Assembly: GCA_003550325.1 (NCBI GenBank)
Contig: QKWP01000267.1
Coordinates: 99,324 to 163,323, forward strand
Direction of reading: 5' to 3'
Length of the DNA stretch: 64,000 nucleotides
From: Gigaspora rosea
Taxonomy: Eukaryota > Glomeromycota > Glomeromycetes > Diversisporales > Gigasporaceae
A program made the translations under genes and the position numbers. Position 1 is the first letter of the stretch. The number at the start of each line of letters is the position of its first letter. The notes under the pieces were generated by a model. The model saw only the letters and a program-made list of their open reading frames with translations, was not told where the DNA came from and did not search any database. Positions 22,262 to 33,481 of this stretch are shown here, in pieces.

Positions 22262-23758
22262 ATGAACCTTTCATTAATTTTTTCATTTTTTATAACTTCA
22301 ATAATTTTTAATTATATCAACTTTGTGAATTGTTCTCTTGAGCATAATTATGTACCATTTTTTATTACGGATAATTTATATTTTGTAGGAAATAATAAAA
22401 TTTTCTATATAAATTTAAAAGATGTGCCATTAGATAATAATACAATTGCTTATGCATCTAAATGGTTTAACATTAATGTACCTAAATCAAAGATCGATTA
22501 CTTTCAAAACCGTCCAATTTTAGGTGGTAAAGCAAATGACAAAATTTTCTTCATGAGTACTTCCTTTTCGGAAAATGTACGATTACATACATTTGACACT
22601 ACATTAAAAAAGTGGGAAACAAATATCAGTTATCAAGGAGCTCCCTCAGATTCTCATAATTTTGATCATATTACCTGGGTTTCTGATGAATTAACTAGTA
22701 AATCCTATCATTATGATGGTTATGGACATAATTTAACAATATTTGATAGCATCAATTTAGCTTGGATAAATAGCACTTCAAATCCTCAAAATGTATCTCC
22801 AAACTTTGCTTGGTATTCTGATTTTGTTCAGGTTTTGTCAACAAATGATAAAATTTTTTATATTGGTGGAGCTTTGGGATTTACTGGCAGCAAACAACTT
22901 ATGCTGATGAGTAATATTTTAACATATGATATCGTGTCAGATTCATGGCAAATTAATGTATGAATTTTATTATTTAATGTTAGTACTTGTGATTAATTAT
23001 TAGTGATTATTGCTAAAATAGTCAATATGTAGAATGCAACAGGTAAAGAAATTGAAGGGCGTATAGATCATACAGCTGTTATGAGTAAGTATCAAACCAA
23101 TTAGAAGACCATCATGATTATTTTTTCACTTGCTAATTTTCTTTTCTTTTTTTTTTTAGCTTCAGATAAACGTATTATTGTATATGGTGGAATGAATAAT
23201 TTGAGACCAGCTTTTCCATACTTGGCAGTCTTAGATACTTCAAAAATACCTTATGAATGGTCGACGCCAACAGAAGAAAATTCTATTGGCCCTATAACTG
23301 AACATTCGTCTATTATGATCAAAAACTATATGGTCACTGCATTTGGTAATTAAATTATTTGTGCATATATAATAAATTAAAAGTGTTAATAACATTATTT
23401 GCTTTTTTTAACTTTTAAAGGTAGAAACTTATCAGAGAGACCTTCTGCAAAATATGGCATTAAAAATGTTTATAAATTGGATATATCAAATCCATCAAGT
23501 TATAAATGGTCATTATTAGCTACTAACCAATCTAATTCTGTAGATAATAATAATAGTCTTAGTAGTAATAATAGTAATAGTAATAATAATAGTAGTAGTA
23601 ATAATACAGAGGCTAATGGAGTTTCTGGATTAAGTATACGTTGGATTGTTACTATATTTATCATAGTAGCTACAATTATAGTTTTATTAATTTTCATAAT
23701 TTATAAAATAATTCAACGCAAAACAGGTTCTCCTAATAAATCATTTATAAAATATTAA
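22262..23758 (+). CDS. Secreted/membrane-anchored Kelch-repeat protein (423 aa, 4 exons)
   Basis: Exon model: 22262-22957, 23033-23084, 23160-23345, 23421-23758. Intron phases are 0, 1 and 1, all introns have GT/AG ends, and TGCTAAT near 23131 suits a branch point. The signal peptide is MNLSLIFSFFITSIIFNYIN up to about residue 24. Propeller strands include FFITDNLYFVGNN, KIFYIGGALG, RIIVYGGMNNLRP and LAVLDTSKIP.EWSTP. An Asn/Ser linker (residues about 351-375) leads to a membrane span at about 387-409 (WIVTIFIIVATIIVLLIFII) and a basic cytosolic tail. It is the mirror-image paralogue of the gene at 12939-14548, and the second exon is exactly 52 nt in both. The propeller should be extracellular. 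Its ligand is unknown, and a galactose-oxidase activity is not supported by anything visible. Confidence 0.87.
23545..23610 (+). repeat. AAT/AGT trinucleotide repeat coding for Asn/Ser linker
   Basis: An in-frame run of AAT, AGT and TCT-like codons makes the N/S linker between propeller and membrane span. This is a likely length-variable site. The other Kelch copy has a different, Ser/Pro-rich linker here. Confidence 0.8.
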
Positions 23759-23999
23759 CTTATTAATTTCAATATGTTCATTTAAATATAATCAGTCATA
23801 TTTATTGAATACTTTTTAATTAAAATATGATACATTGAATAAATTATAACATACAAAGATAACATTGACACCATTGTGTTACTGATCTATCATACGCTAT
23901 TTATTTCAAATTTACGTTTATTTAAACCTAAATCCACCTGTTTAATTAAATACATGATTGTCAGATTTTACAGTAAAAAAAAAAAAAATCCAATAAATT

Positions 24000-24402
24000 T
24001 ATTTCGAATATCCGTGTAGAGTTTTTGTAAAATGCAATTATTAATGCTTTCTCCTTCTTCTGATACAATAAAATTAAACCGAGCATTCAAAGAAATTCTT
24101 GCAACGTTCAAAAGCTATTGCTTTCGCTTCGATTGATCTATTGTTATCATCTCCAAGATTCAAAGAAACTAAAGAGGTGTGTTTACAGAATATGCTTTAC
24201 CTCATTTAATTCCAAGACTATTCGATTCATGATTCAAAATTTTCAGCATAGAGTTCTTGTGAAGTGCATCTACCAATGTTTTTCCTCCGTATAATTCAAT
24301 ATTATTGCATCTAAATTCTAAAGAGTCAGAATGAATTTCTTGCAAAGTGACATCCACTAATTCCTTTCCTCCCTCCGATCTTACCAAGATTATATCCGAC
24401 AT
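24000..24402 (-). pseudogene. Leucine-rich-repeat gene remnant
   Basis: The minus-strand frame 24402-24202 contains LEFRCNNIELYGGKTLVDAL followed by HKNSMLKILN.ESNSLG. This is the same 28-residue LRR pattern (N.LG..GGKALA.AL..N) as the intact gene at 44.2 kb. Continuing to 24000 there are IEAKAIA and similar pieces with stops and frameshifts. There is no F-box and no intact start. This is a decayed relative. Confidence 0.6.
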
Positions 24403-24455
24403 GTCTTATGTGATCCCTTAATAAGTTTCATGCACTCCTAATCTGAATATTCAAA

Positions 24456-24497
24456 ATTTCACTCACCTCTTACGTACGAGGTGAGTGTAAATTTGCA
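24456..24497. repeat. Hairpin CACTCACCTC-TTACGTAC-GAGGTGAGTG
   Basis: Perfect 10-bp arms continue into AAATTT flanks with one offset. TTACGTAC forms the loop. It lies near the upstream edge of the minus-strand LRR remnant. Confidence 0.7.
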
Positions 24498-25362
24498 TAT
24501 TCTTGTAGGAATGGTCGAATAAAGTTGCATGAAAATCATTAAATGCTTACGTCAGACATCAGGTGGATATCAGGTCGGGAGATAATAGATGATTGCTTCG
24601 CGATAAGTACTGTATTAGGATGAGACCTTCAACTAATGATAATTTCAGGCGTGCTTTATGGTAAAATTGGTAGTTTCAAATTATTAAAATTTTGTATAAT
24701 TTGGCCTGGTTCTTTTTTTGCTGCATATTTTTTGTGCGGCACCTAGGATAATTCTTTTATTTTATTCTTAAACTGTATAGCTGATAGTAAGTTAATGTCA
24801 AAAGAAATTTTTATTTATAAAAAAACAATGCTTATACATTTTTCACAACAATAATGTTAACGATTGGAATTGTGATAAATACTATATACTGTATGTTCAT
24901 GAATAACCTTGGTTCTAACAATAAATAAAATTCCTGTTAAATCTCGAATGAAAAAATTTATAAGACTTAAAAAACTTACCAACACATTCTACGACCTTAA
25001 TAATATTTTGTGTAACCTACTTATGAAATATTTGAACTTCCCTATTGTGAAGTTTCTTATTATTTAGCATTTTTCTCGGAAATCGTGGCATGTTAAATAC
25101 TAAATGTAGACGCGTTCGCTTTTTTATAAATTGAGAATGATAATTCTAAAGGATTATTGCATTCATTAAAGAGTTTCTTCACGAAAATCGAATAATTGAT
25201 CTTTAATACTTCGAGAGTTCGAGAGTTGCTTCCTTTACAATTTGACCGAATACATATAACGAAAATATCTCTCCAGAAAATTATTAAGAAATCATAATTA
25301 TTAAATTGAAAAGTGTATATTATTTTTAAAAAAAGGAAATAAAATCATTTCTCGAACTTTTA

Positions 25363-25529
25363 CAACTTTACTTTCGTTATAATGAAGATTCGATATAGTG
25401 AAGAATTTTGAATTCCAGAATATTAAACTTCAACTCGATATAGTGAAGTACATATAGTATTCTCTCGACATAAACTATAGTGAAGAATTTTTCTCAGCCC
25501 GAGGATCTCACTATAATGAGAGTAAGTTG
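25363..25529. mobile_element. 167-bp MITE with TA target duplication
   Basis: The left end CAACTTTACTTTCGTTATAA and right end CTATAATGAGAGTAAGTTG are inverted repeats flanked by TA (25361-25362, 25530-25531). The motif TATAGTGAAG is repeated inward at least four times. This is a non-autonomous mariner/pogo-like element. Confidence 0.75.
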
Positions 25530-25531
25530 TA

Positions 25532-26279
25532 ACATTAACTTTTCAATCCGTAAAAAATCCCAAATATGATCAATAATTGGAAATCATTAATAAACAAGAG
25601 GAAATTCATTCTAATTTATATTATAGCGCTTTACAAAAAGATTTGACCCCATGATTTTTGTGATAATGAACGATGGAAAATTTCTGAAATTATAAATTGT
25701 CTATTAATTTATATTTTCGATCATTTATATTTATATTTATTTGAAATTGGTAAGATTCTTAAAATCTACAGAACCTCCGATTTACACACGAAATTAAGAT
25801 CTTCAATAATAAGATAATCATTAATAAAATATTAATGTGAAAAAAAAACTTCCTGATTTAGTCCGCCTCAATACGTAGCCTGTTAAAATTAATTCTATAA
25901 TAAAAGATTGAATATAGATGCTTCCTAACAAGATTTCACTAATTAGAGTCCAAAAGAATAAATTTTGAATTATAGCAAATTTTTCTTAATATTGTAATTT
26001 TATATTGCGTATGGCTTTCACGTTACATCAATATTAAAATTATAATGTTAGAAGAATTAAACATCGCAAAGTTTATATAATTCTGATTTCTATATCTCGA
26101 GATATCGTGCATCAATCAATAAGCTATATCTTCTTCATAATACTCACATTTACCACAAAACCAAATATATAAATAAATAAATAAATAAACAAAACATCAT
26201 ATCCTAATAATCTTTCATTAAATAATAAGTATAGAAAAATCCTATTGCCCCAGACTTAACAGTAATGTACGTTCTTAAA
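25532..26279. other. Intergenic, nothing recognised
   Basis: AT-rich sequence with an AATAAATA run near 26170-26195. I could not support a gene on either strand. Confidence 0.4.
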
Positions 26280-26980
26280 TTATTCTCTCGCAAATATTAA
26301 TGAACTTAAAGCATGCCAAGAACCATTTCCGAATCCCAATTTAATACTGTATTACTTAACTTTAACTTTTTACAATTATCATTACATTTATGATTTGCCA
26401 AAAAACATCTTTGAATTCCACTCTTTCCTAGGTTTGTTATTTCAAATCTTAATAAATCAACACAATGTATAGATGGATCTGTTAATAAGAATTCATTGTC
26501 GAGATCAAACTCCTTGTAAGTCATAAACTACCAGAGTGTATTGATAAGTGAAATGAGCAAATGCTTCAAGAATAGAATGAAATTCTGTAATTAGTCCGCT
26601 ATTCACGTTAAATAGTTTAAACTCTGCATTATTGATATATTTTTTCTACAGAGTAATAAGTATTGTCTACTGTACCTTATCGTATATTAGACTTTAACAT
26701 CAATAAATGTAACGGTTTTATCAACACCAACTTGATTTGCAGCTTTATTAAATTCTGTTGAAAGAAAATATGCAACACTAGAAATTTTCACTGATTCCAA
26801 ATAACTTTCTATGTTACCTGTTTTAATATCGTGATACTTTTTTTATTACCAATTTATTAGCTTGTCCAAGATTTGTATCAAATGTGAATTAAGCATATCG
26901 TTCAGCACCGACAGAGAATAGTTCTGTTGCAAGCTTAAAAGATAAGTTTTGAACAGTAAAATTTGAATTAATAAAATATG
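26280..26980 (-). pseudogene. Alpha-kinase (MHCK/EF2K-type) remnant
   Basis: The minus-strand pieces fall in family order. First, near 26950-26880: ELFSVGAERYA, then FTFDTNLGQANKLVIKK. Next: GNIESYLESVKISSVAYFLS and TEFNKAANQVGVDKTVTFID. Then: SGLITEFHSILEAFAHFTYQ and YTLVVYDLQGV. Last, at 26524-26306: FLLTDPSIHCVDLLRFEITN, LGKSGIQRCFLANHKCNDNC and KKLKL. DLQG, LTDP.IH and the H.CN..C zinc-binding end are alpha-kinase hallmarks. Frameshifts and stops separate the blocks, so it is inactive as it stands. It lies head-to-head with kinase remnants on the plus strand. Confidence 0.72.
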
Positions 26981-27360
26981 GCAGGGCCTTGATTTCATAT
27001 TTTGGTTCATTAAATGTAGATGATTCCATAACTACCTCAAGCCCTGGTAGTGGGAAAGGCATACCATCATATATTGAACTACAGTGTTTTCTGCAAGATG
27101 TGAAAAAAATTAAACAAGATAAAAAAATCCGAGATCCAAAGCTTAGGCGTATTGTTTACAAGTGGGATCCCTCCATTTAATGGATATAATAAGATTCAAA
27201 TTTCTATAAAGATTTCAAAGAATGAAAGTGAAAAAGTTATTACAGTATCGGTACATCCTCATCTCTTCAAAAATTATTGGTCCTCTAAACCTGATCAACA
27301 TCCGACATCGAACGATATTTTGCGAAAACATTGTAGAATTCATTTCAAATGTTAATGATA
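26940..27360 (+). pseudogene. TKL-type protein kinase C-lobe remnant
   Basis: Across two frames: KGIPSYIELQCF, then (shifted) KKSEIQSLGVLF..SGIPPFN, matching the kinase block after the activation loop (GIPAYIEPQ...KSDIYSLGV..WE..SGIPPF). It ends HLFKNYWSSKPDQHPTSNDI, corresponding to the CW...P..RP subdomain XI, here with Cys changed to Tyr and Arg to His. There is no N-lobe and no catalytic loop. It is followed directly by the degenerate repeat at 27389-27900, which resembles the C-terminal tail usually attached to such kinases. Confidence 0.6.
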
Positions 27361-27388
27361 ATGATTCATAAACTTCAACATAATCAAT

Positions 27389-27900
27389 GATAGTGATCGA
27401 AAAAGTATTCTTCTTGAAAATATTTCTATACTATCTAAAAATAAAGTACTTATATAAAACTTCAGCGTACTTAAGGAACTTTTCTTTCGAATGATAATAA
27501 TCGACAAAGCATGCTTCTCAAAAACATTTCTATACGATTTTAAAAAATGAAAACCCTTATAAAACTTCAACACACTCAAGAAACTTCAAGAAACTCTATT
27601 TTTTCGAATGATAGTTCATGCTTCTCGAAAACATTTCTATACTATCTAAAAATGAAAATATTTATAAAACTTCAACATACTCAAGGAACTCTGTTCTATC
27701 AAATGATAATGATCGACAAAGCATGCATCTTGAAAACATTTCTATATTATCTATATAAAAATGAAACTCCTTATAAAACTTCAACATACTCAAGAATCTC
27801 TGTTCTTTCGAATGATAGTGATCGACAAACCATGCTTCTCGAAAATATTTCTACACTATCTAAAAATGCAAATGCTTATGATGTAAACAATTGGTATTAA
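27389..27900 (+). repeat. Five-copy degenerate tandem repeat (about 95-117 bp period)
   Basis: The word GATARTGATCGACAAA, or a shortened form, starts at 27389, 27493, 27610, 27705 and 27814. Each is followed by CATGCTTCTCGAAAACATTT and CTATCTAAAAATGAAA. The last unit reads SNDSDRQTMLLENISTLSKN in frame, ending in a stop at 27898, so the array looks like a decayed coding repeat. Confidence 0.75.
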
Positions 27901-28254
27901 CGAGTGGATAGAAATAAGCTGGAAGAAAGTTTTATTCAAATTTTTGACTTTTTTGAATTTAGTAAATTGGTGGAGATACGAATGTTTAATTTAGTGTTAG
28001 TTTTTTCGATAAATTTCTTATTTTTGAACTAATATAATTAAGGTAGCAATAGTATTGTTTATTCCGCTGAATACCATGGAGTAAAGATTGTATTTAAAAC
28101 CTTCAAAGATAAACAATATCAGAACAATTGTTAATGAGGTGACATGAGAACCAGTAATATATATGATTTCATTCAATATCGTTATCCACCAAAAAGTCTG
28201 CATTATATATAAATATTATTATAATCTATTACCGTTTAAGTTTTAGAAATTGTT

Positions 28255-28860
28255 AAATGATAGTGTTACAACATGCAAATAGTGGAACCTTACGAGATTA
28301 TTTAAACGATAAAATCCATGAAAATATTACGAAGCAAATTATTCCGTGTTGCAAGTCTTGCACAATAATAACATTGTTCATGGAACTTGGGAAATGTTAA
28401 TTTTAAAGTATTGTAAGTATTTTATTTGCTTAGTTTGAAATCATTTGTTAATTAAAATCATCTTTCAACGCCCTGAAAATATTATTTTAATACATGATAA
28501 ACTCAATAAAATCGCAATCGCTGATATCTCTGATTTGGGCAATGCTTTGATATTGACTGCGATTTAGTATTTCAAGTTTTTTTTTTTTGAACAAATTTTA
28601 AATTAGATTATGGGAAATTGCCAGCCTTTTCGAAAGTTCGTAATAAGCTTACATTAGTCCATCTTATTTGTAAAGTTAAACGTGAAAAAAAGTTCCAGGG
28701 TACACCTTCAAGTTATTCAAAACTTTATAAGAGATGCTGTAGTACTAATCAGAAAAAACGTCCAACGCTAGAAAAAATTTACATAAAATTCAACTAAATA
28801 GAACAGCAAAAATCATTTCTAACAAAATTACAACCATACCTTCCTAATACACCCCATAGT
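28255..28860 (+). pseudogene. Second TKL-type protein kinase remnant
   Basis: IVLQHANSGTLRDYLNDKI (near 28260-28315) matches the hinge region. LHNNNIVHGT... (near 28360) matches the catalytic-loop HGDLHSKN with its Asp lost. PENIILIHDKLNKIAIADIS plus DLGNA (near 28470-28550) matches N-I-x-IADFGLS. GTPSSYSKLYKRCCSTNQKK plus RPTLEKI (near 28700-28780) matches subdomain XI. Stops and frameshifts occur throughout, and the catalytic Asp is not preserved. Not functional. Confidence 0.65.
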
Positions 28861-29608
28861 AGCTAATGAAAAAAAGTAAGTATGCATTTGAGTGGGATGT
28901 GTTTATAGAGAGTAATATACATATATGGTTATTATAAGCTAGGATTAAGCTGTACTGAGCATTTAGAGTTTATATATGCTGACATACACTGTTATCTCTA
29001 GATAATAAAAATTCAAACTATTTTAAATAGAATCTTAAAAAATGGATGCCTCTGTTCATAAGAAAATTGTTATTATTTCTTAAAGTTTGTTAGAGATTTA
29101 GTAACGATACATCAGATAGCAAAATTTTTAGTAACTTTGATTTTTTATTACATCTGATTTTAAATTAGGTTTATGCAAAGTTTTTAAACCATTTCTTTGT
29201 TCATAAATTTTTTACAACTCATCTAACAATGAAAATTCAGTTGTCCAGAAAAGATCATAAGATGACTTTGCTGAGCATGTTTATTAATCACACATCCGAC
29301 CTTGGACAGCAGCAAAATTATGATAGATTTGCATATAATTAAAATTGAAATTCGGTCAGCCAGAAAAAGCTATTTGCATATGGACTTATGAACTTAAGAT
29401 TAGATTAACCAGCGAAGTTACAGCTGATTTTGCATTTCAACTTAAAATTTATAGCGATGAATTATCTTCTAACGTTGCATACGATTATAAAGTTCGAATA
29501 GCCAATAAAATATACTTTCCATTGGCTGTAACGTGTTGAACCAAAATTTAGTTGGTTAACTTCTGACATCTATTACACGAAAATTCTAACTATAAAAAAA
29601 TCCATCCG
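28861..29608. other. Intergenic, nothing recognised
   Basis: An open frame at 29345-29539 has no motif and no paralogue that I can see. I do not call it a gene. Confidence 0.35.
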
Positions 29609-29824
29609 GATATGCACGTGTTTCTACGGAAAGGCACGGTGATCTGTGGAACGGCCAGAGAAACGGGTTTGCACGTGTGAGGCACGACTAAAATGGTCCG
29701 AATTGGACCGTCTGCCCGGACATTTTGGACCGTAAATGGGCCGGGTTTGGCTGCACTTTACTAAGCCAAAATTCACGGGTTTTGGCACAGGTCGAGGGAC
29801 ACGTAAGTTCACGTGCATATATTT
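29609..29824. mobile_element. GC-rich island with TATGCACGTG inverted ends (candidate MITE)
   Basis: TATGCACGTG at 29611 faces CACGTGCATA at 29810-29819. Between them GC content is far higher than in flanking DNA, with repeated GGCACGG, GGTCCGAATTGGACC and TGGACCGT words. There is no frame that I trust. The boundaries are approximate and no target duplication was seen. Confidence 0.45.
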
Positions 29825-29859
29825 CTTATTAGAGTACAATATAATTGCGAAGGGGTGGT

Positions 29860-30025
29860 AACAAACGTGCCTTATAGTAAAATTTTGCAAGGAACTTTTT
29901 TTATTAGGAATTAAAGAGCATTTCCATAGACGAGATTTTGAGGTACAGACGATTTTTTAAAAAAAGTCGTTTGTTTTGAATGTTTTGAATTTTCACGTTA
30001 CACCTGATCCTGTGATTTTATTGGC
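29860..30025. repeat. Dispersed repeat starting near AAAATTTTGCAAGGAA
   Basis: AAAATTTTGCAAGGAA...TTATTA...TTTCCATAGACGAGATTTTG recurs at 42093-42150 and continues there after the inserted hAT MITE (42694 onward). It is an unclassified repeat family. Confidence 0.55.
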
Positions 30026-30109
30026 CATGCGCCATTTAATACGTGTCGCCTGAAAATTGAACTAAATCAAAAAAACTAAGATTAGATAAGCAGAATAATC
30101 TCTCGAAAT

Positions 30110-32360
30110 TTTTTCCACCAAAATCTGGAGACTTATCTGAAGAACGAAAAAATTCAATAGATATTTCATTATTAAAGGCATTCATAGTCTGTGGTATTTC
30201 ATTTTCTATAGTTGAAAAAAATCCATTTTTTATCGATTTACTTCAAAATTTATGTCCGGACTATCAACCACCATCACGGAAAGTTCTAGCTGGGCGATTA
30301 TTAGACCAAGAATATGCTAAAGTTATAGTTACAGTAAGCGTGAAACTATCTTTCGTGAATCAAAAAATCTAACTATGAGTAGTTATATTAATATTTTAAA
30401 TTTATAATTATATTATTTATTATTAATTATATTTTTATATATAGCACTAGATGGGTGAACTTCGCTCAATGGAAATTCTATATATGCTTCGTTATTTTAA
30501 CACCTATGCACAATAAATTTTTATATTCATTATATGATTTTTCTGCAAATTCACATACAGCCGAATTTCTTGCAGAAAAAATTGATATGATTTTAGATGA
30601 AGTTGGGCGTGATAGATTTACAGCAATTTTTACAGACAACGCAAGTAACATGAAGCTTACACAGCAAATTATTCATGAAAAATATCCAAAAATTTTAAGC
30701 TTAAACTGTATTGCTCATTGTATCAATCTCGTGTCTAAAGATATTCTAAGTATGTATTAAAAATATTTGAATTATAATAATTAAATTATTATTAATATAT
30801 AATTATTTTAGAGCATAGTTTTGCCTCGCGCCTTATAAAAGGGTGTAATGAAATTATAAGAGACTTTAAAAAATCACATCAACTAAATGCATATTTGCAG
30901 CAAGCCATTCATGAATTAAATATTCCTGGTGGTGGATTAAGAAAATTTATAGACACAAGGTGGACATCAGCATACGAATGCACTTTATCCATTAGTCAAC
31001 TTGAGTGTGCACTTATTAAAGTATTTATTTTATAAATTAATGTTTTTGTAATATTATTAGATTAAAAGTTAAATTTATTTTATATAATGTATAGGTTATG
31101 AATGAGAATCTGAACTTAATTACGAATCGTACTATTAAACAAATTTTGAAGTTACCTTATTTTTTTCTGATTTTAAAATTTTAGTCAAAATTTTATCTTC
31201 AATTCAAACTGCTTTTATGAACTTGGAGGCCCAATTAACAACAATTGCAGATTGCTTTGTACAATCCATTAGTTTAGCAGCTGCTATTAAAAAAATTCCA
31301 AGCTTACGAATTAATGAATTTAAAAATTATTGTAAGCAAGTTTTAAAAAAAGATGGGATGATTTTAATATAAATACAAACATTTTATTTGCTTGCATATT
31401 TTCTCCACCCAGGATATCATGGTATGCATATTTTGAAGTTTTTAATAAATAAATATATAATGGTTAATATAATTTTTTTATTTTATTAGGTGCTGGTTTA
31501 CATGAAAGCAATTTCAAGAAATTGCAAAAATTGTGATTCATGAAAGCTATGATGAATATGAATGTGCAAATCTTATTGCATATATGCGATTATTTCAAGA
31601 AAAAGAAGATGAATTTGTCTTGCCTTATAGTTTTGAAACTGATAACCCTTTGTTATGGTGGATGACGAATTATACTGGCTCCAAATCTATTGAAAAACTT
31701 GCGATTAAAATTTTTTCAATCACAAGAACATTTTTAGCATTAGGCTGGATATATGGAAAATGACGATGCAGACTTCTTTATCTCAGCTCCAAGCTATGGC
31801 ACTAGTTAAATCTTTTTATATTTCAAATATAAATAGATAACTTGTTTTTTTTGCAAAAAAAATATCATTGAATGACTTACAAGGACAAGTTGCATCTGCA
31901 ACTTTTTTAGTTGAAGATAATAAAAGAATTATAGAAGATTTTGAAGTAGAAGAAGTAGAGGAATCTGAATGTAATTTAGAAATTGTTGAACATTTTGAAA
32001 TAATGAAATATTTCAAGATAGTGGATCCGATAGTGATAATGAAGGATTTCAAGATTATGATGATGAGTTTGATGAACTTGATTATGATGAGTTAACTGGT
32101 AACAAAAGAGGGCAAGGTGTATTTGATTTTGACTCTGCAGAATTGGCAACAAATTTAGTAAGTGAATGGGTTATGAAAATCATGACTTAAATATAGATAA
32201 TATAGATTCAAATACTATAGATAATATAGATTTGAATACTATAGATGAAAATAATGCAAATAATAATATTAGTAGAAATTCAAGTATTATAGAGAATGAA
32301 AATGAAGCATTAGAATCTTTACCTATAGCACTTAGAAAACATGTCATCAAAGCTTAAAAG
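30110..32360 (+). pseudogene. hAT-like transposase gene, broken (DUF659 and C-terminal dimerisation regions)
   Basis: Blocks in order: FIVCGISFSIVEKNPFFIDL (30180-30240); LAEKIDMILDEVGRDRFTAI followed by FTDNASNMKLTQQIIHEKYP and LNCIAHCINLVSKDI (30455-30760), the DUF659 core; then after a likely GT/AG intron HSFASRLIKGCNEIIRDFKK...GGLRKFIDTRWTSAYE (30815-31020). Later blocks: FVQSISLAAAIKKIPSL, YLLAYFLHPGYHG, and ETDNPLLWWMTNYTGSKSIE, KLAIKIFSIT (31640-31720), the hAT dimerisation signature. An acidic tail follows to about 32357. Introns are probable, but extra frame shifts (near 31160 and 31340) indicate decay. No terminal inverted repeat pair was found. Confidence 0.72.
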
Positions 32361-32474
32361 ATAAATAGAACTTAAATATAGTGTAAAAATTGCTTAGAAA
32401 AACGTGTAAAATTTAAAAGGATAATAAATAAAGCTTTATATTATCTTTTTATAGAGTAATTTTTTATATTTTGT

Positions 32475-32570
32475 GTTTCGTCAATGGTTTCGTCAATCGT
32501 CCAGTTTCGTCAATCGTCATTTGACGATCCCATTTGTCAATTCGGAAATAGTTTCGTCAAGCATCATTAA
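32475..32570. repeat. TTTCGTCAA cluster (second copy)
   Basis: Repeated TTTCGTCAATCGTC words ending TTTCGTCAAGCATCATTAA, matching the cluster at 11970-12160. The position right after the hAT relic suggests it is that element's subterminal region. Confidence 0.65.
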
Positions 32571-32637
32571 TTCATGCGCATGATTGAGGAATCATGCGCA
32601 CGCATGAATCCCATCTCTATCCTAGCACCCTTGTTTA

Positions 32638-32805
32638 CCGTATTCCTCCGAAAATAATCACCCCCGAAAGTAAGCACCCCTACAATTCATATATACCCGA
32701 AATAAGCAACTAAATATTAAATTATTCAAATTATTAGTTGAGATTATATCCGAAAATAAGCACCTCTATAGTAAAAAAAGGGTGCTTATTTTCGGAGGAA
32801 TACGG
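32638..32805. mobile_element. 168-bp MITE with TA target duplication
   Basis: CCGTATTCCTCCGAAAATAA and its inverted copy TTATTTTCGGAGGAATACGG, flanked by TA at 32636-32637 and 32806-32807. The ATAAGCACC word is iterated inward. Same design as the elements at 25363, 48258 and 55457. Confidence 0.85.
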
Positions 32806-33481
32806 TACTAATAAAATTCATCATGTATGGAGGGATCTCAAGAGCTCTAAACTTTTATGTTGAAAAACTTTAAATTGATAATTTTCTTTTTCAGTTTAGC
32901 ATTTTTTAATTATTGCTTGATCTAAACATATTAATATAACGCTATCAAAATAAAATTTTATTAAATGAAATTTTAATTTCAGACAAGGCTTAGGGTGCTC
33001 TCAAGCATCTTTCTCAATGTGATTGGCTAGTTATAGATACTAAGATTAATGAAGTAATCCTTACGGTAATATTTATGTCGCGAAATGCGGATATTAAATT
33101 TTAGCAATCAGCACAACTCTATGATAAAAAAAAAGAAGGTTTCGGCCATCTTATTTTCATCGTAATAATGAACTCGTTTGACCCAATAATTTATTTTCCG
33201 CTAATCAAAATTGAGTTTCGGCCCGTTAATTTAGATGCTTAAGAGCACTACTAAGCTTTAAATAAGATTACGAATTTCGAGTTTCAAATAACTGCAACAA
33301 CAGATATAATGGTCGAGCAGATAAATTTAAATAAATAATTCAACTTAAACAAAAACTTCAAACCCAAATAGAAAACATAAGCTCTGTTAAAACACATTCA
33401 ATTCTTTATTTATAATATAATGATATACTGTATTTAATACTGTAATACCTATGGAAAGAATCTTTAAAAATATTAAACAAA
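32806..33481. other. Intergenic, 3' side of the patatin gene
   Basis: No coding signal. It should include the 3' untranslated region of the minus-strand patatin gene. No polyadenylation site can be fixed. Confidence 0.4.

Noticed and set aside
23500-23697. Minus-strand poly-Leu frame
   Set aside because: Antisense of the Asn/Ser trinucleotide linker of the Kelch gene.
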